From an uncultured Pelagibacteraceae bacterium (GTDB lineage: Bacteria; Pseudomonadota; Alphaproteobacteria; Pelagibacterales; Pelagibacteraceae): DNA of 64,000 bases. Every line of letters begins with the position of its first letter. Positions within the stretch are counted from its first letter, which is position 1. Below, piece by piece: positions 9,056 to 18,568 of the stretch. Where the stretch lies: assembly GCA_902613755.1 (NCBI GenBank), contig CACMIH010000001.1:179268-243267 (forward strand), written 5' to 3'. Under the pieces are notes generated by a model. It saw nothing but the letters and a program-made list of their open reading frames with translations. It was not told the DNA's origin and did no database searches. Position numbers and translations under genes: made by a program.

Positions 9056-10393
9056 TTAAATATTAGCTAATTTATGTTTAATATAATATTTGACATAAAA
9101 AAGTAACATCAATGATATCAACCATTGAAAGATAGCCCAAATATAAAAAAAAGTTTTAAAATCTGCATTTAAATACTTTGCAATGTAAAAGGATAAAACT
9201 GGTACTATAACATTTCTGCCAATATTATTAATCATGGCTTTTTCAGATTTTTTTAAAGCCATAAAGAATCCATTGGATAAGAAAAATATTGGATAAGCAG
9301 GTAAAATAAATGCAGAAATCTTAAGGTACATCGAGCCATGCATAATTACATCCGGGTTTGAAGAAAAGAATTTAGGAACAATGTCAGCACTTATAAAAAT
9401 AACTACACCAGCGATTAACATTATAAATAGACCGTATTTTATTGAGGTAAAATAGGATTGCTCCACTCTATCGTAATATTTTGCTCCAATATTTTGCGCT
9501 ATTATAGAAATTATTGCTGTATTAATTCCTAATATTGGTAACAAAACTACTTGCTCAATTCTTGTAGCAGATCCATACCCTGCTACAGCATATTCACCAA
9601 ATAACCCAACATATGTAAAAACAATTGTTGCAGCAATAGAATACCCTAATATGGCAATTGTAATTGGCATTGATTGAAAAAAAATATTTTTTAAGAAAAA
9701 AAATTTAGCTTTGAAATGGTTTAAAGTTATTTGTTTAATTCTTTGATTATTTAATATTTTTATCAAAATAACCAACAAAGATACAAATTGAGCAATTAAA
9801 GTTGCTATCCCAATACCAGTTATTCCTAATGGTGGTATAAATAAAAAACCAAATATAAAAATTGGATTTAAAATAATGTTTAAGAAAAAAGAAAATATTA
9901 GAACATTTCTGTAAGTTTTAGTGTCTCCTTCTGCGTGTAAAAATGAATTTAAAGCTACTACTAAAATAAATAATATCGTACCTAAAAAAATTACATTTAC
10001 ATATTCGAGTCCAAGAATTGTTACTTCTTGAGAGGAATTCATTAATAAGAATATCTTTTCACCAAAAGCAAATCCTAAAATAGATACAACTACAGAGATT
10101 ATAATTGAATAAATGATTACATTACCAAAATAACTTAGAACATTTTTTTCGTTTTTTTCTCCAATACTGCTGCCAATCAATGATGTTCCAGCTACGGTAA
10201 CTCCAATGGATGTCGCAATAATCAAAAAATATATCGGAAAAGACTTGCTCAAAGCAGACAAGGCTTCTGGCGATATTTTTCCTGCATAAAAAGTATCTAC
10301 TATTGTGTAAAGTGTTTGGAATAAGGTTCCTACACTTGCTGGTACAGCAAGTTTTCTTACTAACAACGAAACTTCATCTTTTAATAAATTCAT
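9056..10393 (-). CDS. MATE family multidrug/metabolite exporter
   Basis: Integral membrane protein of 445 residues with about twelve hydrophobic segments in two similar halves, as in MATE transporters. The start (DEVSLLVRKLAVPASVG, then TIVDTFYAGKISPEALSALS) matches the conserved first helices of the NorM/DinF class. A second copy of the pattern follows at ATRIEQVVLLPILGINTAI. The family exports organic cations or other metabolites driven by Na+ or H+. Substrate cannot be told from sequence. It sits in a tightly packed minus-strand operon, 14 bases behind trhO and 12 bases before the nuclease gene. Confidence 0.9.
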   Translation of the reverse strand: MNLLKDEVSLLVRKLAVPASVGTLFQTLYTIVDTFYAGKISPEALSALSKSFPIYFLIIATSIGVTVAGTSLIGSSIGEKNEKNVLSYFGNVIIYSIIISVVVSILGFAFGEKIFLLMNSSQEVTILGLEYVNVIFLGTILFILVVALNSFLHAEGDTKTYRNVLIFSFFLNIILNPIFIFGFLFIPPLGITGIGIATLIAQFVSLLVILIKILNNQRIKQITLNHFKAKFFFLKNIFFQSMPITIAILGYSIAATIVFTYVGLFGEYAVAGYGSATRIEQVVLLPILGINTAIISIIAQNIGAKYYDRVEQSYFTSIKYGLFIMLIAGVVIFISADIVPKFFSSNPDVIMHGSMYLKISAFILPAYPIFFLSNGFFMALKKSEKAMINNIGRNVIVPVLSFYIAKYLNADFKTFFYIWAIFQWLISLMLLFYVKYYIKHKLANI

Positions 10394-10407
10394 TAGTTTA
10401 AGATTTG

Positions 10408-11313
10408 TTAATACTCTTTTTGGAAGATATGTCTTTTTCCTACTTCTTTAGCAAGATTAATTTGTTTTTGCCTCATTCTAAATCTTGATTTTTGATGATC
10501 TGTTAGATTATCGTGACAATTTGGACATGAAACACCCTCTTCATATTTTTTTGATTTTTTATCATTAGGCGATATAGGTTTCCTACAACCACTGCACATT
10601 GAGTAAGAACCAACTTTTAGACCATGTTTTAAACTAATCCTGTTATCAAAAACAAAGCATTCACCTTTCCATAAACTTTTTTTCTTATTAGTTTTTTTGA
10701 GATAATTTAAAATTCCACCATTTAACTGATAAATATTATTAAAACCTTTTTTCTCTAAATATACAGATGCCTTTTCACAACGAATTCCACCAGTACAAAA
10801 CATAGCTATAGGTTGATTTTTTTTTAATTTTTTTAGATACTTTGGAAAATCTCTAAAGTTATCAACATCAGGATTGATTGCTCCCTTAAATGTTCCAACA
10901 TCGTGCTCAAATGGTTTTCTCGCATCTATAAGAACAGTATCCTTTTCTTTAATCAGCTTATTCCATTTGATTGGATCTACATGGCTATTCTTTTTCTTTA
11001 TTCTTTTATTTAAAATTAAATTCATAGGAACAACTTCATTTTTAATTTTTACTTTAGGTTTGTGAAACGGTTGGAATGAGCTTTTAGACACATTGCTGCT
11101 GTTAAATTCTTTAAATTTAAGGATTTTTTTTAAATTGTTAATTGTGAATTTAATGTCTTCAGCTTTACCAGAAATAGTTCCGTTTACCCCTTCTTTAGAG
11201 ATTATTATCGTACCTCTAATATTTTTCTTTTTTAAAGTTTCAAATAAAACTTTTTGATTTTTCTTCAAATAAGAAATTTTAACAAATTTATAAAAACCAA
11301 ATACTTCGAACAT
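10408..11313 (-). CDS. trhO: tRNA uridine(34) hydroxylase, rhodanese-domain (TrhO/YceA)
   Basis: Oxygen-dependent enzyme that hydroxylates wobble uridine 34 of certain tRNAs to 5-hydroxyuridine. The 301-residue protein begins with an acylphosphatase-like domain (KGTIIISKEGVNGTISG-like region, about 32-50). A rhodanese domain follows (VLIDARKPFEHDVGTFKGA near 127-145) with active-site Cys173 in FCTGGIRCEKAS. The C-terminus has CxxC-type pairs (SMCSGCRKP and CPNCHD), as in YceA proteins. It overlaps the upstream methyltransferase gene by one base. The neighbouring MTase could in principle act on the hydroxyuridine product, but that is speculation. Confidence 0.92.
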   Translation of the reverse strand: MFEVFGFYKFVKISYLKKNQKVLFETLKKKNIRGTIIISKEGVNGTISGKAEDIKFTINNLKKILKFKEFNSSNVSKSSFQPFHKPKVKIKNEVVPMNLILNKRIKKKNSHVDPIKWNKLIKEKDTVLIDARKPFEHDVGTFKGAINPDVDNFRDFPKYLKKLKKNQPIAMFCTGGIRCEKASVYLEKKGFNNIYQLNGGILNYLKKTNKKKSLWKGECFVFDNRISLKHGLKVGSYSMCSGCRKPISPNDKKSKKYEEGVSCPNCHDNLTDHQKSRFRMRQKQINLAKEVGKRHIFQKEY

Positions 11314-11963
11314 TATAATTTTCTACAAACAGTCATTCCGTCTCCAAGAGGAATTATTAATTTTTCAACCCTTGTATCTTTTGAAATATGACTATTAAAC
11401 TCTTTAATATTTTTGGTAAATTTATCATTATTGTTTTCATTCACAACTTCTCCATACCATAAAACATTATCAATGATTATTAGACCATTTTTGTTCAATA
11501 ATTGTAAAGAACGTTCATAGTATTCAATATAATTCATTTTATCAGCATCGATAAAAACTAAATCAAACTTTTCATTTTTAATTTCATCTAAACTTTCTAT
11601 AGCAGGTTTAATTAATGTTTTAATTTTATGATCTTGATTAGCTTTTTTAAAAAAATCTATTGCAACTTTATTAGTTTCTTCATTTTTATCTAAAGCAATT
11701 ATTTTGCCATCATCTGATAATGCCAAAGCCATAGATAACGTACTTAATCCTGTAAATGTACCTATCTCTAAAATTTTTTTGATATTTGAAATTTTTATAA
11801 TTAAATGCAGAAATTGACTTTGTGAAATTGAGATTTGCATTCTTTTGATATCACCAAGAGAAGTATTGTAATCAATTATTTCTTTTTGGACTGGATGTAA
11901 ATTAAATCCATGACTTAAAATATACTCTTGGAGTTCTTTAGTTATATTTAGGTCTGAACCCAT
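11313..11963 (-). CDS. Class I SAM-dependent O-methyltransferase (CCoAOMT-like family 3)
   Basis: A 216-residue methyltransferase of the O-methyltransferase family 3 type. It shows the SAM motif ILEIGTFTGLSTLSMA at about 64-79, the acidic residue ALDKNEE after strand 2, and the metal/substrate segment DLVFIDADKMNY followed by IIIDNVLWYGEV. Small bacterial members act on catechols or on tRNA (TrmR methylates 5-hydroxyuridine 34). Here the gene overlaps trhO, which makes exactly that 5-hydroxyuridine. By family and context a TrmR-like tRNA methyltransferase is attractive, but the sequence alone does not prove it. Confidence 0.82.
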   Translation of the reverse strand: MGSDLNITKELQEYILSHGFNLHPVQKEIIDYNTSLGDIKRMQISISQSQFLHLIIKISNIKKILEIGTFTGLSTLSMALALSDDGKIIALDKNEETNKVAIDFFKKANQDHKIKTLIKPAIESLDEIKNEKFDLVFIDADKMNYIEYYERSLQLLNKNGLIIIDNVLWYGEVVNENNNDKFTKNIKEFNSHISKDTRVEKLIIPLGDGMTVCRKL

Positions 11964-11968
11964 AAATT

Positions 11969-13432
11969 CTAAAGTTTTTTCTTTAAAATCTGATTAACTA
12001 ATTGAGGATTTGCTTTTCCACCAGAAACTTTCATAACTTGACCTACAAAGAAACCAAATAACTTAACTTTACCTGATTTATATTCTGTAGCTTTGTCTCT
12101 GTTATCATCAATAACCTTATCTATCAGTTTCTCAAGTGCTTTTGGATCACTCTCTTGTTTTAAACCTTTTTCTTCAACAATTTTCTGAGGATCTTTGTCG
12201 CCTTCCATCATTTGTTCGAAAACTGTTTTTGCAATTTTTCCAGAAATTGTTCCGTCTTTAATTAAATTAATTAATTTTGATAAGTTGCCTGCGCTTATAG
12301 GGCTTTCAGTTATTTCTAAATTTTTTTCATTTAACGCTGCAAATAATTCACCAATTATCCAATTTGTTGCAAGTTTTACATCAGACTTCTTAATTACATT
12401 TTCAAAGTAATTTGATGTTTCAATATCAGAAACTAAAATGTTTGCTTCATAAGGAGATAACTTGAATTTTTCTATAAATCTTTTTTTCTTCTCATCTGGT
12501 AGCTCTGGAATTTCTGATTTTAAGTTTTCAATAAAATCATCTGAAACTTCTAATGGCAATAAGTCTGGATCTGGAAAATATCTATAATCATGAGCATCTT
12601 CTTTTGATCTCATTGATCTAGTTTCATTCTTTTTAGTATCAAAAAGTCTTGTTTCTTGATCAATCGTTTGACCATCCTCAATTAAATCAACTTGTCTATT
12701 AGCTTCGTATTCAATTGCCATCTGCATGAATTTTATTGAATTAACATTTTTGATCTCACATCGGGTTCCAAACTCTTTTGAACCTTTTTTTCTAACAGAT
12801 ACATTTACATCGGCTCTCAAAGATCCTTCCTGCATGTTTCCATCACAGGTGCCTAAATATCGCATTATAGATCTTAATTTTTTAATATATGCATTTACTT
12901 CATCTGGGGACCTTAGGTCAGGTTTACTTACAATTTCCATTAAAGCCACACCTGATCTATTTAAATCTACAAAAGTATTTTTAGGATCTAAATCATGAAT
13001 GCTTTTACCGGCATCTTGCTCCAAGTGTAATCTTTCTATACCTACCTCTTTTTGACCATCTGGCATATCAAGTGTTACTTTGCCCTCACCTACAATTGGA
13101 TCTTTGAATTGTGAGATTTGATATCCCTGAGGTAAGTCTGCATAAAAATAATTTTTTCTATCAAAGACAGATCTCTTATTGATTTTAGCTTTTAAACCAA
13201 TTCCTGTTTTGATAGCTTGTTTTACGCAATACTCGTTTATTACCGGCAACATTCCTGGAAATGCTGCATCAACTAAACTTACTTGAGTATTTGGCTCAGC
13301 TCCAAATTTAGTTGCCGATGTTGAAAATAATTTTGACTCAGATGTAACTTGTGCATGAACTTCTAAACCAATGACAACTTCATATTGATTATCATGTCTA
13401 TTAATTAGATATTCAGATTTGTTCTTACTCAC
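11969..13432 (-). CDS. gatB: Asp/Glu-tRNA(Asn/Gln) amidotransferase subunit B
   Basis: tRNA-binding kinase-like subunit of GatCAB, which converts misacylated Glu-tRNA(Gln) and/or Asp-tRNA(Asn) to the correct amide form. The 487-residue protein has the family signature [12 protein letters not shown] near residue 20, the [19 protein letters not shown] segment, the [14 protein letters not shown] and [19 protein letters not shown] motifs, and the C-terminal YqeY-like tail domain. It overlaps gatA by 4 bases. The presence of GatCAB suggests that one or both of GlnRS and AsnRS are missing from this genome; that is inference. Confidence 0.97.
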   Translation of the reverse strand: MSKNKSEYLINRHDNQYEVVIGLEVHAQVTSESKLFSTSATKFGAEPNTQVSLVDAAFPGMLPVINEYCVKQAIKTGIGLKAKINKRSVFDRKNYFYADLPQGYQISQFKDPIVGEGKVTLDMPDGQKEVGIERLHLEQDAGKSIHDLDPKNTFVDLNRSGVALMEIVSKPDLRSPDEVNAYIKKLRSIMRYLGTCDGNMQEGSLRADVNVSVRKKGSKEFGTRCEIKNVNSIKFMQMAIEYEANRQVDLIEDGQTIDQETRLFDTKKNETRSMRSKEDAHDYRYFPDPDLLPLEVSDDFIENLKSEIPELPDEKKKRFIEKFKLSPYEANILVSDIETSNYFENVIKKSDVKLATNWIIGELFAALNEKNLEITESPISAGNLSKLINLIKDGTISGKIAKTVFEQMMEGDKDPQKIVEEKGLKQESDPKALEKLIDKVIDDNRDKATEYKSGKVKLFGFFVGQVMKVSGGKANPQLVNQILKKKL

Positions 13433-14886
13433 TTAATCCACCAATCATTAATATTTTTTTTAAAATTAATTTTTTCTTCCATAGCATATGCAATGTTTAA
13501 AATATTTTGTTCATCAAAAGCTTTACCAATTATCTGTAATCCTAATGGATATCCTTTAGCATCATGTCCTGCGGGTATAGAAATTCCAGGTAAACCTGCT
13601 AAATTTACAGGAACAGTAAAAATATCATTTAAATACATTGAAACCGGATCATTTGTTTTTTCACCAATTTTAAACGCAGAACTTGGAGTAGATGGGGTTA
13701 GAATTGCATCAACTTTTTTATAAGCATCATCAAAATCATTTTTAATAAGTTTTCTTACCTTTTGTGCTTTAAGATAATAAGCATCATAATATCCTGAAGA
13801 TAAAACATAAGTTCCAATCATTATTCTTCTTTGAACCTCAGCACCAAATCCTTCAGATCTAGTTTTTTCATACATATCAATAAGATTTTCACCTTCTGCT
13901 CTAAAACCATATTTTACACCGTCGTATCTAGCCAAATTAGATGAGGCCTCTGCTGGTGCTACTATGTAATAAGTTGGTAGTGCATAATTAGTATGAGGTA
14001 GAGATATATCGATAATCTCAGCACCACAATCTTTTGCGTATTCAATACCTTTTTTCCATAGTTCTTCTATTTCTTTAGGCATGCCATCTACTCTATATTC
14101 TTTAGGTATTCCTATCTTTTTACCTTTAATATCATTTGTCAATTCTTTGCTGTACTCGTTTCTTTTAAAATCTATTGAAGTAGAATCTTTTTCATCATAA
14201 GTACTAATAACTTCCTGTAACAATGCACAATCTTTAACATTTTGTGCCATTGGACCAGCTTGATCTAGGGATGATGCAAATGCTACAATTCCGTATCTAG
14301 AGCAACTACCATAAGTAGGTTTTAATCCGACAGTTCCAGTAAATGAAGCAGGCTGTCTTATAGATCCACCTGTATCTGTTCCAATAGTTATTGGTGTTAA
14401 TTGAGCTGCTACAGCAGAAGACGATCCACCAGAGGATCCTCCTGGAACTAAATTTTTATCAATTGGGTTTTGTACATTACCAAAAAAACTAGTTTCATTA
14501 GATGAACCCATTGCAAATTCATCACAATTTAATTTGCCCATTAGGATAGCTCCTTCATTCCAAATGTTTTGTGTAACTGTCGACTCGTAAGTTGGAACAA
14601 AGTTATTTAAAATCTTACTACCTGCCGTAGTTCTTAAATCTTTTGTACAAAATAAATCTTTTACAGCCATAGGAATGCCAGGCAATTTAAGATCAAGATT
14701 AGGTTTTTCATCAAACTTTTTTGCTTTATTTAAAGCATTTGCATAATCTTCAGTTATATATGCATTTAATTCTTTTGATTTTTCTGATCTTTCAACAAAT
14801 GCTTTAGTAACCTCACTTGAGGAAAGTTTTTTACTTTTTATATTATCTACTAACTCAGATAATGTTTGTTTAGTTATTTCTGACAT
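13429..14886 (-). CDS. gatA: Asp/Glu-tRNA(Asn/Gln) amidotransferase subunit A
   Basis: Glutaminase subunit of GatCAB, an amidase-signature enzyme that releases ammonia from glutamine and channels it to GatB. The 485-residue protein contains the catalytic Lys in [11 protein letters not shown], the glycine/serine-rich [14 protein letters not shown] stretch, and the nucleophile region [15 protein letters not shown], so the Ser-Ser-Lys triad is intact. It starts one base into the gatC stop and overlaps gatB by 4 bases, giving the order gatC-gatA-gatB. Confidence 0.97.
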   Translation of the reverse strand: MSEITKQTLSELVDNIKSKKLSSSEVTKAFVERSEKSKELNAYITEDYANALNKAKKFDEKPNLDLKLPGIPMAVKDLFCTKDLRTTAGSKILNNFVPTYESTVTQNIWNEGAILMGKLNCDEFAMGSSNETSFFGNVQNPIDKNLVPGGSSGGSSSAVAAQLTPITIGTDTGGSIRQPASFTGTVGLKPTYGSCSRYGIVAFASSLDQAGPMAQNVKDCALLQEVISTYDEKDSTSIDFKRNEYSKELTNDIKGKKIGIPKEYRVDGMPKEIEELWKKGIEYAKDCGAEIIDISLPHTNYALPTYYIVAPAEASSNLARYDGVKYGFRAEGENLIDMYEKTRSEGFGAEVQRRIMIGTYVLSSGYYDAYYLKAQKVRKLIKNDFDDAYKKVDAILTPSTPSSAFKIGEKTNDPVSMYLNDIFTVPVNLAGLPGISIPAGHDAKGYPLGLQIIGKAFDEQNILNIAYAMEEKINFKKNINDWWIK

Positions 14887-15173
14887 TATTCAATTACCTT
14901 TGGTACTACAAAATAATCCTCATTTTCCTTAGGAGAATTTTTTATCACTTGATCTCTTAAGTTTTTACTTTTTACTTCATCTGATCTTAGTTTTAGAGTT
15001 GTTTCGGCAACAGAAGTTAATGGTTCAACATTGTCAGTTTTTAATTCATTAAGTTTTTCAATAAAATCGAAAATTGAATTTAAATCCCCTGCAAGTTTCT
15101 CTGCTTTTTTCTCATCTACAGAAATTCTTGATAGTTTAGATATGTGCTTTATTGTTTTAAGATCGATGCTCAT
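14886..15173 (-). CDS. gatC: Asp/Glu-tRNA(Asn/Gln) amidotransferase subunit C
   Basis: Small stabilising subunit of GatCAB that wraps the GatA-GatB interface. The ATG at 15173 gives [19 protein letters not shown], the normal GatC start, and 95 residues. An upstream in-frame alternative at 15203 would add ten atypical residues and reach into the divergent promoter region, so it was not used. The core includes [21 protein letters not shown] and the C-terminal half has the expected V-P-L-T pattern. First gene of a seven-gene minus-strand operon and divergent from ruvX across 50 bases. Confidence 0.93.
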   Translation of the reverse strand: MSIDLKTIKHISKLSRISVDEKKAEKLAGDLNSIFDFIEKLNELKTDNVEPLTSVAETTLKLRSDEVKSKNLRDQVIKNSPKENEDYFVVPKVIE

Positions 15174-15223
15174 ATGGTATTTAAATATGTCGCAAACTAT
15201 CACTTAAGTTTAAAATATACAAT

Positions 15224-15679
15224 ATGATCACTATTGAAGAATTCAAAAAAAAACAGTCTGAAACCTCTAGATTGATTGGTTTAGATCTTGGTTCAAAAAG
15301 AATCGGTGTATCAATTTGTGATGAAAAACAGTCAATAGCCACACCTTTTAAAACGATCAATAAAACCAATAATGATGATCTAATCAACGAATTAAAAAAA
15401 ATAATAGAGGAAAACAATATTAAAGGAATTATCATTGGATATCCAATTAACATGGATGGTTCATTAGGTCCCTCTGCTCAATCAGTAAGTGATGTATCTA
15501 AAAATATAGACCAAAATATTGATGTAGATGTTTGCTTATGGGATGAAAGACTTTCAACTGTTGGCGCATTTAATCTATCCAGTCAACTTGATATTAATGT
15601 TTCTAAGCGTGAAAAAAACATAGATCAAAATGCAGCTGCATTTATTCTTCAAGGAGCTATAGATTATTTGAATAATTAA
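15224..15679 (+). CDS. ruvX: Putative pre-16S rRNA nuclease / Holliday junction resolvase-like protein (YqgF/RuvX)
   Basis: RNase H-fold protein of 151 residues. The first acidic residue is Asp21 in GLDLGSKRIGVS. IIIGYPINMDGSLGPSAQSV and LWDERLST follow, and a late Asp is in REKNIDQNAAAFILQ, which together are the conserved YqgF catalytic acids and signatures. The family takes part in 5' maturation of 16S rRNA and has been proposed as a resolvase. It is divergent from gatC, an arrangement common in Alphaproteobacteria, and leads an apparent plus-strand operon with pyrB. Confidence 0.92.
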   Translation: MITIEEFKKKQSETSRLIGLDLGSKRIGVSICDEKQSIATPFKTINKTNNDDLINELKKIIEENNIKGIIIGYPINMDGSLGPSAQSVSDVSKNIDQNIDVDVCLWDERLSTVGAFNLSSQLDINVSKREKNIDQNAAAFILQGAIDYLNN

Positions 15680-15721
15680 TCCTTGCCATTTAGGGGCTTT
15701 ATAGCTATAGAGTTAATTTTA

Positions 15722-16663
15722 ATGGCAATTAAAACCAATAACGCTATTAAAATCTCACAAAAACATCTGTTAGGTATCCAAGATTTATCAGTTAATGATA
15801 TTAATTATATCCTAGATGAGTCAGAAGTTTTCATAAAATTAAACCAGAGTAAAAATAAAAAAATCGATGTGTTAAGAGGCAAAACACAAATAAACTTATT
15901 CTTTGAGCCATCAACTAGAACTCAAAGTTCATTTGAACTTGCTGGAAAAAGACTTGGCGCAGATGTTATGTCAATGAATATGGGTAACTCTGCAATTAAA
16001 AAAGGTGAAACTTTGATTGATACAGCAATGACTTTAAATGCAATGCATCCAGATATAATTGTAATAAGACATCAAGACTCTGGTGCTTGTAATCTATTAT
16101 CACAAAAAGTTAATTGTGTTGTATTAAATGCTGGTGATGGTAGACGTGAGCATCCTACACAAGCATTATTAGATGCATTAACAATTAGAAATCGAAAAAA
16201 AAAAATTCAAGGGTTAAAAATAGCAATATGTGGAGATATCCTTCACTCGAGAGTAGCTAGATCTAATATTTACCTTCTTACAATGTTAGGAGCTGAGGTT
16301 AATATTGTTGCACCATCAAATCTGATGCCAAAAGAAATTGAAAGATTTGGTGTAAACACTTTTACAGATATGAAAAAAGGTCTCAGAGATTGTGATATTG
16401 TGATGATGCTTAGATTGCAAAATGAAAGGATGACCAGTTCATATCTCTCATCAAATAGAGAGTACTACGAATATTATGGATTAACCCCTGACAAACTTGA
16501 TCATGCAAAAGCAGATGCTTTAATTATGCATCCTGGTCCAATGAATAGAGGAATTGAAATTGATACAAGATTAGCTGACGACATAAACAAGAGTGTAATT
16601 AAAGAACAAGTTGAATTAGGTGTTGCTGTAAGAATGGCATGTTTAAAAATATTTTGTGAATAA
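15722..16663 (+). CDS. pyrB: Aspartate carbamoyltransferase catalytic subunit
   Basis: Makes N-carbamoyl-L-aspartate from carbamoyl phosphate and aspartate in pyrimidine synthesis. From the ATG at 15722 the protein is 313 residues. The in-frame TTG at 15683 would add 13 unrelated residues and begin 4 bases after ruvX, so it was rejected. The carbamoyl-phosphate loop [12 protein letters not shown] (Ser64, Thr65, Arg66, Thr67), [16 protein letters not shown] [12 protein letters not shown] and the C-terminal MHPGPMNRG are present. No pyrI-type regulatory gene is nearby. Instead pyrB is followed at once by a dihydroorotase-like gene that lacks part of its metal site, a pairing known from class A ATCase complexes. 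Confidence 0.96.
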   Translation: MAIKTNNAIKISQKHLLGIQDLSVNDINYILDESEVFIKLNQSKNKKIDVLRGKTQINLFFEPSTRTQSSFELAGKRLGADVMSMNMGNSAIKKGETLIDTAMTLNAMHPDIIVIRHQDSGACNLLSQKVNCVVLNAGDGRREHPTQALLDALTIRNRKKKIQGLKIAICGDILHSRVARSNIYLLTMLGAEVNIVAPSNLMPKEIERFGVNTFTDMKKGLRDCDIVMMLRLQNERMTSSYLSSNREYYEYYGLTPDKLDHAKADALIMHPGPMNRGIEIDTRLADDINKSVIKEQVELGVAVRMACLKIFCE

Positions 16664-17950
16664 ATGAAAAAACAATACTTTATAAATGCAAACATTATAG
16701 ATCCTCATAATTCCATAAACGAAAATGGTGGATTAATAATTGGGGAAGACGGAAAGATAGAGGCCATAGGAAAAAAGGTAAATACAAATAATTTACCAAC
16801 TAGAGAAAAGCCTACTGACTTAAAGGGTAAATATATATTTCCTGGTATAGTAGATATGAGAGTCTTTGTAGGTGAACCAGGATATGAATATAAAGAAAAT
16901 TTTAGAACTTTGAGTAATGCTGCATTATCTGGTGGTGTTACCTCGGTTGTAACAATGCCTAATACAGACCCAATTATAGATAATGTATCAATTGTAGATT
17001 TTTTAAAAAGAAGAGGACGTGATAAGGCTAAAATAAATATCTTTCCTTGTGCTTCATTAACTCAAAACACTGATGGCACCAATATGACTGAATTTGGGTT
17101 ACTAGCTAAAAAAGGAATTATTGCATTTACTGATGGAGTGAAAACAATTCAAAATACTAGACTTATGTCTAGAATTATGAATTCAGCTAAAGATTTGGGA
17201 TGTCTTATAATGCAACATGCTGAAGATTACGATTTAGCTAAAAATGGGATGATTAATTCTGGTATTATTGCAACTAAACTAGGCTTATCAAGCATACCAG
17301 ATATTGCTGAAAGAATTATAATAGAAAGAGATCTTACTCTCCTAGAAAAAACAAAATGTCGATATCATATATCTCAACTATCAGCAGCAAAATCTGTAGA
17401 TATAATAAAGGAACGTAAACAAAATGTTAAATTTACTTGCGGTGTATCAATAAACAATCTCTCATTAAATGAAAATGATATTGGTGATTTTAGAACATTT
17501 TTAAAATTATCACCTCCACTGAGAAGAGAAGAAGATCGAGAAGCTTTAGTTCAAGGATTAAAAGATAAAACTATTGATGTAATTGTTTCTGACCATAAAC
17601 CTGAAGATGAAGAGTCTAAAAGATTAACTTTTGCTCAAGCTGCAACAGGTGCATCTGGTATTGAAACATTATTGTCTTTAAGTTTAGAATTATTTCATAA
17701 CGGATCTGTAAAACTTGAAACTATAATTCAAGCTTTAACCTCTAACCCAGCAAAAATATTAAACATAAGTAAAGGAAACCTGTCTATTGGAAATGATGCA
17801 GATTTTTGCATAGTGGATATCAATAAACCATGGATTGTAAAAAAAGAAAATTTAATCTCTAAATCTAAAAATACTTCAATTGAAGATAAGAAACTTCAAG
17901 GAAAAGTAACCAATACATTTGTAAAAGGTATAGAATTATTTAAAATATAA
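16664..17950 (+). CDS. pyrC: Dihydroorotase-like protein with altered metal-binding motif (PyrC/PyrX type)
   Basis: Amidohydrolase-fold protein of 428 residues, starting directly at the pyrB stop. The normal dihydroorotase motif DxHxH is replaced by DMRVF: Arg66 and Phe68 stand where two metal-binding histidines should be. Other expected positions are kept: Asp157 in FTDG, His185 in MQHAED, His235 in YHISQ and Asp310 in SDHKPED. Class I dihydroorotases normally need the HxH pair. Related proteins next to pyrB in pseudomonads (PyrC') are inactive and serve as scaffolds for PyrB dodecamers. An inactive or altered partner of PyrB is therefore plausible, with a true dihydroorotase elsewhere. I recall the same DMRVF form in other Alphaproteobacteria, so it is likely ancestral and not a recent defect. 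Confidence 0.85.
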   Translation: MKKQYFINANIIDPHNSINENGGLIIGEDGKIEAIGKKVNTNNLPTREKPTDLKGKYIFPGIVDMRVFVGEPGYEYKENFRTLSNAALSGGVTSVVTMPNTDPIIDNVSIVDFLKRRGRDKAKINIFPCASLTQNTDGTNMTEFGLLAKKGIIAFTDGVKTIQNTRLMSRIMNSAKDLGCLIMQHAEDYDLAKNGMINSGIIATKLGLSSIPDIAERIIIERDLTLLEKTKCRYHISQLSAAKSVDIIKERKQNVKFTCGVSINNLSLNENDIGDFRTFLKLSPPLRREEDREALVQGLKDKTIDVIVSDHKPEDEESKRLTFAQAATGASGIETLLSLSLELFHNGSVKLETIIQALTSNPAKILNISKGNLSIGNDADFCIVDINKPWIVKKENLISKSKNTSIEDKKLQGKVTNTFVKGIELFKI

Positions 17951-17952
17951 AA

Positions 17953-18531
17953 ATGGAACTTTTTATAATAGGTATAATCTCATATCTAATGGGATCAATT
18001 CCTTTTGGATTAATTTTAACTAAAATATTTTTAAAAAAAGATATTAGAGAGATAGGCTCTGGTAATATTGGTGCAACAAATGCTCTAAGAACTGGTAATA
18101 AACTAATTGGTTATTCGACACTAATACTTGATGTATTAAAAGCAGTAATACCTGTTCTATACGTAAAAATTAATTTTCATGATGCAGTATATATGTCAGC
18201 TTTATGCGCTTTTATAGGTCATGTGTTTCCAGTATGGTTAAAGTTTAAAGGTGGAAAAGGTGTAGCGACATATGTTGGTATACTTTTTTCTTTAAATATT
18301 ATTTTTGGTTTAGTATTTGGAATTTGTTGGTTAATAATTTTTTTTATTTCTAAATATTCATCTTTAGCTTCCTTGATAGGATCACTTTCTGTACCGGTTT
18401 ATATTTTAATTTTGGAGGGTTTAGAAAATATATTTTTTTATGTAATAATGTTTATTTTAATATTTTTTACCCACAGGGAAAATGTTAAACGCTTGAAAAA
18501 TAAAGAAGAAACTAAGACAAAAATTTATTAA
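17953..18531 (+). CDS. plsY: Acyl-phosphate:glycerol-3-phosphate acyltransferase PlsY
   Basis: Membrane acyltransferase that makes lysophosphatidate from acyl-phosphate and glycerol-3-phosphate at the cytoplasmic membrane. The 192-residue protein has about five hydrophobic segments and the three PlsY motifs: MGSIPFGLILTK, REIGSGNIGATNALRTG, and KFKGGKGVATYVG with HVFPVWLKF just before. Length is normal. It follows pyrC after 2 bases. In many Alphaproteobacteria dprA lies between plsY and topA; here only 37 bases separate them. Confidence 0.95.
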   Translation: MELFIIGIISYLMGSIPFGLILTKIFLKKDIREIGSGNIGATNALRTGNKLIGYSTLILDVLKAVIPVLYVKINFHDAVYMSALCAFIGHVFPVWLKFKGGKGVATYVGILFSLNIIFGLVFGICWLIIFFISKYSSLASLIGSLSVPVYILILEGLENIFFYVIMFILIFFTHRENVKRLKNKEETKTKIY

Positions 18532-18540
18532 TTTGACTAT

Positions 18541-18568
18541 CAAACTCTTTTGAGTAGTTTGTTATTTT
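18541..18568 (+). other. Imperfect hairpin between plsY and topA
   Basis: CAAACTC (18541-18547) can pair with GAG-TA-GTTTG (18552-18561) around a TTTT loop with a 2-base bulge, followed by TTATTTT up to the topA ATG at 18569. It resembles a weak intrinsic terminator, but it touches the start codon, so it could instead limit topA translation or be chance. Confidence 0.3.

Noticed and set aside
12195..12998. Plus-strand open frames inside gatB
   Set aside because: Antisense shadows of a certain gene.
15683..15721. TTG start for pyrB
   Set aside because: The extra 13 residues have no family match, and an ATG at 15722 gives the normal length.
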